64,000 nucleotides of DNA from DATEDA01 sp963820965 (GTDB taxonomy: Bacteria > Pseudomonadota > Gammaproteobacteria > Burkholderiales > SG8-39). Numbering within the stretch: position 1 is the first letter of the stretch; every line of letters starts with the position of its first letter. The stretch lies in assembly GCA_963820965.1 (NCBI GenBank), contig CAWGCC010000011.1, positions 115,651-179,650 of the forward strand, given 5' to 3'. Below are positions 59,681 to 64,000 of the stretch, piece after piece. A program made the position numbers and the translations under genes. Under the pieces are notes generated by a model, which saw only the letters and a program-made list of their open reading frames with translations, ran no database searches and was not told where the DNA came from.

Positions 59681-60660
59681 ATGAACCGTACCTACCGCGC
59701 CATCGCAGGTTTGCTGATCGCCGTTGCGGGTCTCGCCGGGAGCGCCGCCGCCTTCGCCCAGGACTACCCGAGCAAAGCCGGTGAAGATCATCGTCGGCTT
59801 CGCTCCGGGGGGCGTGGCGGACATCACCGTGCGCATCGTCGCCCAGAAGCTCAGCGAGCGGCTCAAGCAGCAGTTCCTGGTGGAGAACCGCCCCAGCGCA
59901 GGCGGCATCATCGCGGCGGAGGCGGTCGCCAAGGCCCCGCCGGACGGCTACACCCTCCTTCTCATCAGCAACGGGAATGCAGTCAGTGTGTCCCTCTTCA
60001 AGAAGCTGAGCTACGACCCGGTCAAGGATTTCGCGACGGTCTCGCAGATCGGGTACTTCGGGCTCGCCATCGTGACGAGCAACGAGTCCAAGCTGAAGAC
60101 GGTGAAGGACGTCATTGCCGCGGCAAAAGCGAACCCGGGAAAGCTCACGGTCGGAACGATCGGGATCGGGAGCACGCAGCACCTGTCCGCGGAGCTGTTC
60201 AAGATCGCTCGCGGGGATCGACTTCACGGTCGTGCCCTTCAAGGGATCGTCCGAGGTCCTGACCGCGCTCAAGGGCGGCGACCTCCAGCTCGGCTTCGAG
60301 ATTCTCGCGCCCGTCATGGCGCAGGTGAAGGGCGGCGGGCTGCGTGCGCTCGCGGTGACGACGCAAAGCCGCTTCCCGGGTCTTCCCGACGTGCCGACCG
60401 TGATCGAAAGCGGCGTGCCCGGTTACGACGTCGCCTCCTGGAACGGCATCGCCGCGCCGGCGAAGACGCCTCGGCCGGTGGTCGATCTTCTCAACAAGGA
60501 GATCAACGCGGTGCTCGCGCTTCCCGAGGTGAAGCAGCGCTTCGACGAGCTCGGCGTCGTTCCCCAGGGCGGTACGCCCGAGGAGCTCGGCGCGCTGCTC
60601 ACGAAGGAGATCGCCAAGTGGAAGGACGTCGTCGCGAAAGCCAAGATCGAAAAGCAGTGA
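59681..60660 (+). CDS. Bug/TctC-type periplasmic receptor (two frameshifts)
   Basis: About 325 residues. RBS GAGGAAAAG, signal peptide (IAGLLIAVAGLAGSAAAFA), mature start DYPSK then, after one extra base near 59780, VKIIVGFAPGGVADITVRIVAQKLSERL, PDGYTLLLISNG, and after another near 60213 GIDFTVVPFKGSSEVLTALKGGDLQLGF, with a C-terminus GTPEELGALLTKEIAKWKDVV. These are the standard Bug motifs. The family binds carboxylates such as aromatic acids; no TctA/B permease is present, so transport partner is unknown. Next to ligK it is probably for an aromatic acid. Confidence 0.9.
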
Positions 60661-61358
60661 GCGCTGCCGATTCCTCGAAGATCACCGGCATCTCGTCGAT
60701 GGCGACCCGCGAGGTTCTCGCGGAGCTGGTGCCTGCGTTCGAGCGACAGTCCGGTCGCGTGGTCGCTTTCGAGTCGGTCGGCGGGGTGGACGCTGCCAAG
60801 CGCGTGGGCTCGGGCGAGCCGTTCGATGTGGTAGTGCTCGCGTCGGACGCGATCGACAAGCTGATCGGCGCCGGCCGCGTCGTCGCGGGAAGCAAGGTCG
60901 ATCTGGCCCGTTCGGGCGTCGCCGTAGCGGTCCGATCGGGCGCACCGCGCCCGGAGATCGGCTCGGAAGAGGCGGTTCGGCGGGCGGTGTTGTCCTCGCG
61001 CAGCGTCGGCTATTCCACCGGGCCAAGTGGCGTGGCTCTGGCTGCGCTCTTCGAGCGCTGGGGCATTGCCGCCGAGATCAAGGACCGGATCGTCCAGGCG
61101 CCGCCCGGCGTGCCGGTCGGCGCCCTCGTGGCCCGCGGCGAGGTGGAGCTCGGCTTCCAGCAGCTGAGCGAGCTGATGCACCTGAGCGGCATCGACGTGA
61201 TCGGACCGCTGCCGCCGGCGATCCAGATCATCACCACGTTCTCGGCCGGCATCTGCGCCAGCTCGAAGCAAGGCGATGCGGTGCGCAGCCTGCTCGACTT
61301 CATGACCTCGCCGTTGTCCGCCGATGCGAAGCGTCGTCATGGCATGGAGCCGGCCTGA
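60657..61358 (+). CDS. ModA-like substrate-binding domain protein without signal peptide
   Basis: 233 residues from GTG 60657, overlapping the Bug stop by four bases (GTGA). After a short lead it enters GISSMATREVLAELVPAFERQSGRVVAFESVGG, EPFDVVVLASDAIDKLIGAGRVVAGSKVDLARSGVAVAVRSGAP, GPSGVALAALFERWGI and GEVELGFQQLSELMHLSGIDVIGPLPPAI. This is the type-II periplasmic-binding fold of the molybdate-binding-like family. No signal peptide is visible, so it may be cytoplasmic or the true N-terminus may lie within the upstream gene. Possibly an auxiliary aromatic binding protein. Confidence 0.85.
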   Translation: MSAADSSKITGISSMATREVLAELVPAFERQSGRVVAFESVGGVDAAKRVGSGEPFDVVVLASDAIDKLIGAGRVVAGSKVDLARSGVAVAVRSGAPRPEIGSEEAVRRAVLSSRSVGYSTGPSGVALAALFERWGIAAEIKDRIVQAPPGVPVGALVARGEVELGFQQLSELMHLSGIDVIGPLPPAIQIITTFSAGICASSKQGDAVRSLLDFMTSPLSADAKRRHGMEPA

Positions 61359-61395
61359 CTTTCCGGACGCGGGTACCAAGACAAGGAAACGACCG

Positions 61396-62425
61396 ATGAT
61401 CATCGATTGCCACGGCCACTACACGACGGCGCCGAAGGCGCTGGAGGACTGGCGCAACCGGCAGATCGCCGGCATCAAGGACCCCGCGGTGATGCCCAAG
61501 GTCGGCGACCTCAAGATCAGCGACGACGAGCTGCGCGAGTCGATCGAGTCCAACCAGCTCAAGCTGATGCGTCAGCGCGGCTCGGACCTGACGATCTTCA
61601 GCCCGCGTGCCAGTTTCATGGCGCACCACATCGGCGACTTCAACGTGTCCTCGACCTGGGCGGCGAGTCTGCAACGAGCTGTGCTTCCGCGTCGCGCAAC
61701 TCTTCCCGGACGACTTCGTCGGCGCCGCGATGCTGCCGCAGTCGCCCGGCGTCGATCCGAAGACCTGCGTTCCGGAGCTGGAGAAGTGCGTCAGGGAGTA
61801 CGGCTTCGTCGGCATCAACCTGAACCCGGATCCTTCGGGCGGTCACTGGAAAGAGCCGCCGCTGTCGGACCGGCACTGGTATCCGATCTACGAGAAGATG
61901 GTCGAGCACGACATCCCGGCGATGATCCACGTGAGCACGAGCTGCAACCCGTGTTTCCACACCACCGGCGCCCACTACCTGAACGCCGACACGACGGCCT
62001 TCATGCAGTGCCTGACCTCGGACCTGTTCAAGGACTTCCCGACGCTGCGCTTCATCATTCCGCACGGCGGCGGCGCCGTGCCCTACCACTGGGGCCGCTT
62101 CCGCGGCCTGGCGCAGGAGCTGAAGAAGCCGCTGCTGAAGGACCATCTGCTCCACAACGTCTTCTTCGACACCTGCGTCTACCACCAGCCGGGCATCGAC
62201 CTGCTGACCCGCGTGATCCCGGTCGACAACATCCTGTTCGCGAGCGAGATGATCGGCGCCGTGCGCGGGATCGACCCGGAGACCGGCAACTACTACGATG
62301 ACACCAAGCGCTACATCGAGGCCTCGACGATCCTGAGCACGGCCGACAAACACAATGTCTACGAAGGCAACGCGCGCCGCGTGTTCCCGCGCCTGGACGC
62401 GGCGCTCAAGGCCAAGGGCCGTTGA
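61396..62425 (+). CDS. ligJ: 4-oxalomesaconate hydratase (one frameshift)
   Basis: About 342 residues. MIIDCHGHYTTAPKALEDWRNRQIAG (metal-binding HGH), DLTIFSPRASFMAHHIGDFNVSSTWA, then after an extra base near 61666 CNELCFRVAQLFPDDFVGAAMLPQSPGVDPKTCVPELEKC, GFVGINLNPDPSGGHW, PAMIHVSTSC, FIIPHGGGAVPYHWGRFRGLAQEL and NILFASEMIGAVRGIDPETGNYYDD. Matches LigJ of the protocatechuate 4,5-cleavage pathway, including the amidohydrolase-fold His residues. Adds water to 4-oxalomesaconate to give CHA, the substrate of LigK. Start 61396 is preceded by AAGGAAACG. Confidence 0.92.
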
Positions 62426-62441
62426 CGTGGACGAGAGACAG

Positions 62442-63359
62442 ATGGAATTCCAGAAGACCCCCGGCTGGCTGGACTGGTGCGCCAATCCGTCGAAGCCGCA
62501 ATTCAAGGTGCCGGCCGGCAGCGTCGACGCGCATTGCCACGTGTTCGGACCGGGCGCGCAGTTCCCCTACGCGCCGGAGCGCAAGTACACGCCCTGCGAC
62601 GCCTCGAAGCAGCAGCTCTATGCGCTGCGCGACCACCTCGGCTTCGCGCGCAACGTCGTCGTGCAGGCGACCTGCCACGGCGCCGACAACCGCGCGATGG
62701 TCGATGCGCTCGTGCATTCGGGCGGCAGGGCGCGCGGCGTAGCGACCGTCAGACGGTCGGTGACGGACCAGGAACTGCAGGAGATGCACGCTTCCGGCGT
62801 GCGCGGCGTGCGCTTCAACTTCGTCAAGCGGCTGGTGGACTTCACGCCGAAGGACGAGCTGATGGAGATCGCCGGCCGCATCGCGCCGCTCGGCTGGCAC
62901 GTGGTGATCTACTTCGAGGCGGTCGACCTGCCCGAACTGCGGGACTTCTTCACCGCGCTGCCGACCACGGTCGTCGTCGATCACATGGGTCGCCCGGACG
63001 TGAGCAAGGCGGTCGACGGCCCCGAGTTCGAGCTGTTCGTGAACTTCATGCGCGAACACCCGAACGTGTGGTCGAAGGTGAGCTGCCCCGAGCGGCTCTC
63101 GGTCAGCGGGCCGAAGGCGCTGAACGGCGAGCGCGCCGCCTACCGCGACGTCGTGCCGTTCGCGAAGCGCATCGTCGAGACGTTCCCCGACCGCGTGTTG
63201 TGGGGCACGGACTGGCCGCACCCGAACCTGAAGGACCACATGCCCGACGACGGGCTGCTGGTCGACTTCATCCCGCACATCGCGACGACCGCCGAGTTGC
63301 AGCGCAAGCTGCTCGTCGACAACCCGTTGCGGCTCTACTGGCCCGAGGAAGCGCGCTGA
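62442..63359 (+). CDS. ligI: 2-pyrone-4,6-dicarboxylate hydrolase
   Basis: 305 residues, amidohydrolase fold. PAGSVDAHCHVFGPGAQFPYAPERKYTP (HxH), ARNVVVQATCHGADNRAMVDAL, GVRGVRFNFVKRLVDFTP, TTVVVDHMGRPDVSKAV, WSKVSCPERLSVSGP and RVLWGTDWPHPNLKDHMPDDG match LigI. It opens the PDC ring to 4-oxalomesaconate. It begins 16 bases after ligJ (or upstream GTG 62427). The order ligK, receptor, ModA-like, ligJ, ligI makes this a protocatechuate 4,5-cleavage lower-pathway operon; the ring-cleavage dioxygenase is not in the window. Intact. Confidence 0.93.
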   Translation: MEFQKTPGWLDWCANPSKPQFKVPAGSVDAHCHVFGPGAQFPYAPERKYTPCDASKQQLYALRDHLGFARNVVVQATCHGADNRAMVDALVHSGGRARGVATVRRSVTDQELQEMHASGVRGVRFNFVKRLVDFTPKDELMEIAGRIAPLGWHVVIYFEAVDLPELRDFFTALPTTVVVDHMGRPDVSKAVDGPEFELFVNFMREHPNVWSKVSCPERLSVSGPKALNGERAAYRDVVPFAKRIVETFPDRVLWGTDWPHPNLKDHMPDDGLLVDFIPHIATTAELQRKLLVDNPLRLYWPEEAR

Positions 63360-63426
63360 CGAGTCGCCGGCCGTCGATCTCCGGCTGATCGGATGCGGCG
63401 CCGCGGAACGGATCACCGCACCCGCG

Positions 63427-64000
63427 TCACTCCCGAAAAGCGAGGAACAGCGTCGTCAGCCGCACCTCGTCGCTGATGCTCGGAATGGCGTACTTCATGC
63501 CGAAGTCGGACCGCTTGAACACCGCGGTCGCGTTGCCGCCGCAGCTCGGTTTCTTGTACACCGGGTGATCCTTGCAGACCCAGCGATCGATCTTGAAGGT
63601 CAGCGGCTTGGTCGTGCCGAGCAGCGTGAACTGTCCCTCCACCTCCGCCGGGCCGTCGCCGCTGAACTTGACGTTCGTGGACTTGAACGTGATGCGCGGG
63701 AACTCGACGGCGTTGAAGAAATCGGGGGTGCGCAAGTGCTCGTCGCGCGAGCGCGGGCGCGGGCCCCTCTCGCCGTCACCCGTGTTCACCGATGCGGCCT
63801 CGATGGCGAACTCGAGGCCGCCCTTCTTCGCCGTCCGGTCGATGGTGAATTTCCCCGACATCTTGTCGAAGCGTCCGATGAACGTGCCGTAGCCGTGGTA
63901 CTCGACCGAGAAATGCGGGATCGTGTGGTACGGGTCGAGCGCATAGGTCTCGGCTTGCGCCGCCGCTACGAGCGGCAGGGCAGACAGGGCTGCGGCAAGG
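63427..64000 (-). CDS. YceI-family periplasmic lipocalin-like protein (5' end outside window)
   Basis: A minus-strand frame from the right edge to the TGA at 63427. At the edge is the end of a signal peptide (LSALPLVAAAQA), then ETYALDPYHTIPHFSVEYHGYGTFIGRFDKMSGKFTIDRTAKKGG, TGDGERGPRPRSRDEHLRTPDFFNAVEFPRITFKSTNVKF and VEGQFTLLGTTKPLTFKID. These are the hallmark YceI blocks (RDEHLRTPDFF, FTLLGTTKP). The family binds polyisoprenoids in the periplasm. The start codon and first few residues lie beyond base 64000. Convergent with the lig operon. Confidence 0.93.
   Translation of the reverse strand, partial: LAAALSALPLVAAAQAETYALDPYHTIPHFSVEYHGYGTFIGRFDKMSGKFTIDRTAKKGGLEFAIEAASVNTGDGERGPRPRSRDEHLRTPDFFNAVEFPRITFKSTNVKFSGDGPAEVEGQFTLLGTTKPLTFKIDRWVCKDHPVYKKPSCGGNATAVFKRSDFGMKYAIPSISDEVRLTTLFLAFRE

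Noticed and set aside
1..64000. CRISPR arrays, tRNA and rRNA genes
   Set aside because: No regularly spaced repeats, cloverleaf-like segments or rRNA-like stretches were recognised on reading; a covariance-model search would settle this.

Overview
This 64 kb window is G+C-rich chromosomal DNA, most likely from a betaproteobacterium (Burkholderiales-like). That assignment is inferred from the gene set: a secreted 3-hydroxybutyrate oligomer hydrolase, a Bug/TctC-type receptor, LigK/LigJ/LigI aromatic-cleavage enzymes, a leucine (liu-type) catabolic set, Liv transporters and a DUF4331-TPR-HupE group. No rRNA, tRNA, CRISPR array or replication origin was recognised.

Layout. 1-4.6 kb: end of a methyltransferase, a RibD-C reductase, methylcrotonyl-CoA carboxylase beta, OsmC, an acyl-CoA dehydrogenase and a truncated cyclase remnant. 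4.9-7 kb: a 3HB-oligomer hydrolase broken by many frameshifts. 7-13.7 kb: an orphan pseudopilin, a Tat-exported amidohydrolase, and a HupE / TPR / DUF4331 trio. 14-23.2 kb (minus strand): a ten-gene export operon mixing T2SS genes (gspG, F, E, secretin) with PilM/N/O/P-like inner-membrane genes and two extra pseudopilins. 23.7-34.4 kb: the rest of leucine catabolism (acyl-CoA dehydrogenase, hydratase, mccA, HMG-CoA lyase), interrupted by a VapBC45-like toxin-antitoxin pair, then small enzymes and a rhomboid protease. 34.5-43.2 kb: a visibly different, less G+C-rich accessory region that reads as an integron cassette array without an integrase (CALIN). Its unrelated small genes (GST plus MerR, ParE-type TA pair, exonuclease, binding protein, VOC, cupin, NmrA-like) are separated by attC-like sites, and it holds an IS110 remnant. 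43.3-57.7 kb (minus strand): two exported methyltransferases, a CoA-ester lyase with a MaoC hydratase, a PaaK-type ligase with a complete Liv ABC transporter, an acyl-CoA synthetase, a 3-hydroxyacyl-CoA dehydrogenase and a RidA/CnbZ-like protein. 57.8-63.4 kb: a LysR regulator divergent from a protocatechuate 4,5-cleavage operon (ligK, receptor, ModA-like protein, ligJ, ligI). The window ends in a YceI gene.

Metabolically the window is built around CoA-ester and aromatic-acid catabolism: leucine to acetoacetate, fatty or aromatic acids through Liv import and CoA ligation, and PDC/oxalomesaconate to pyruvate and oxaloacetate. A striking technical or biological feature is about forty single-base frameshifts in otherwise perfectly conserved genes. 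Nearly all are +1 insertions and they are clustered. Gene lengths come back to family norms when they are removed, so most are better read as assembly or base-calling errors than as true pseudogenes.
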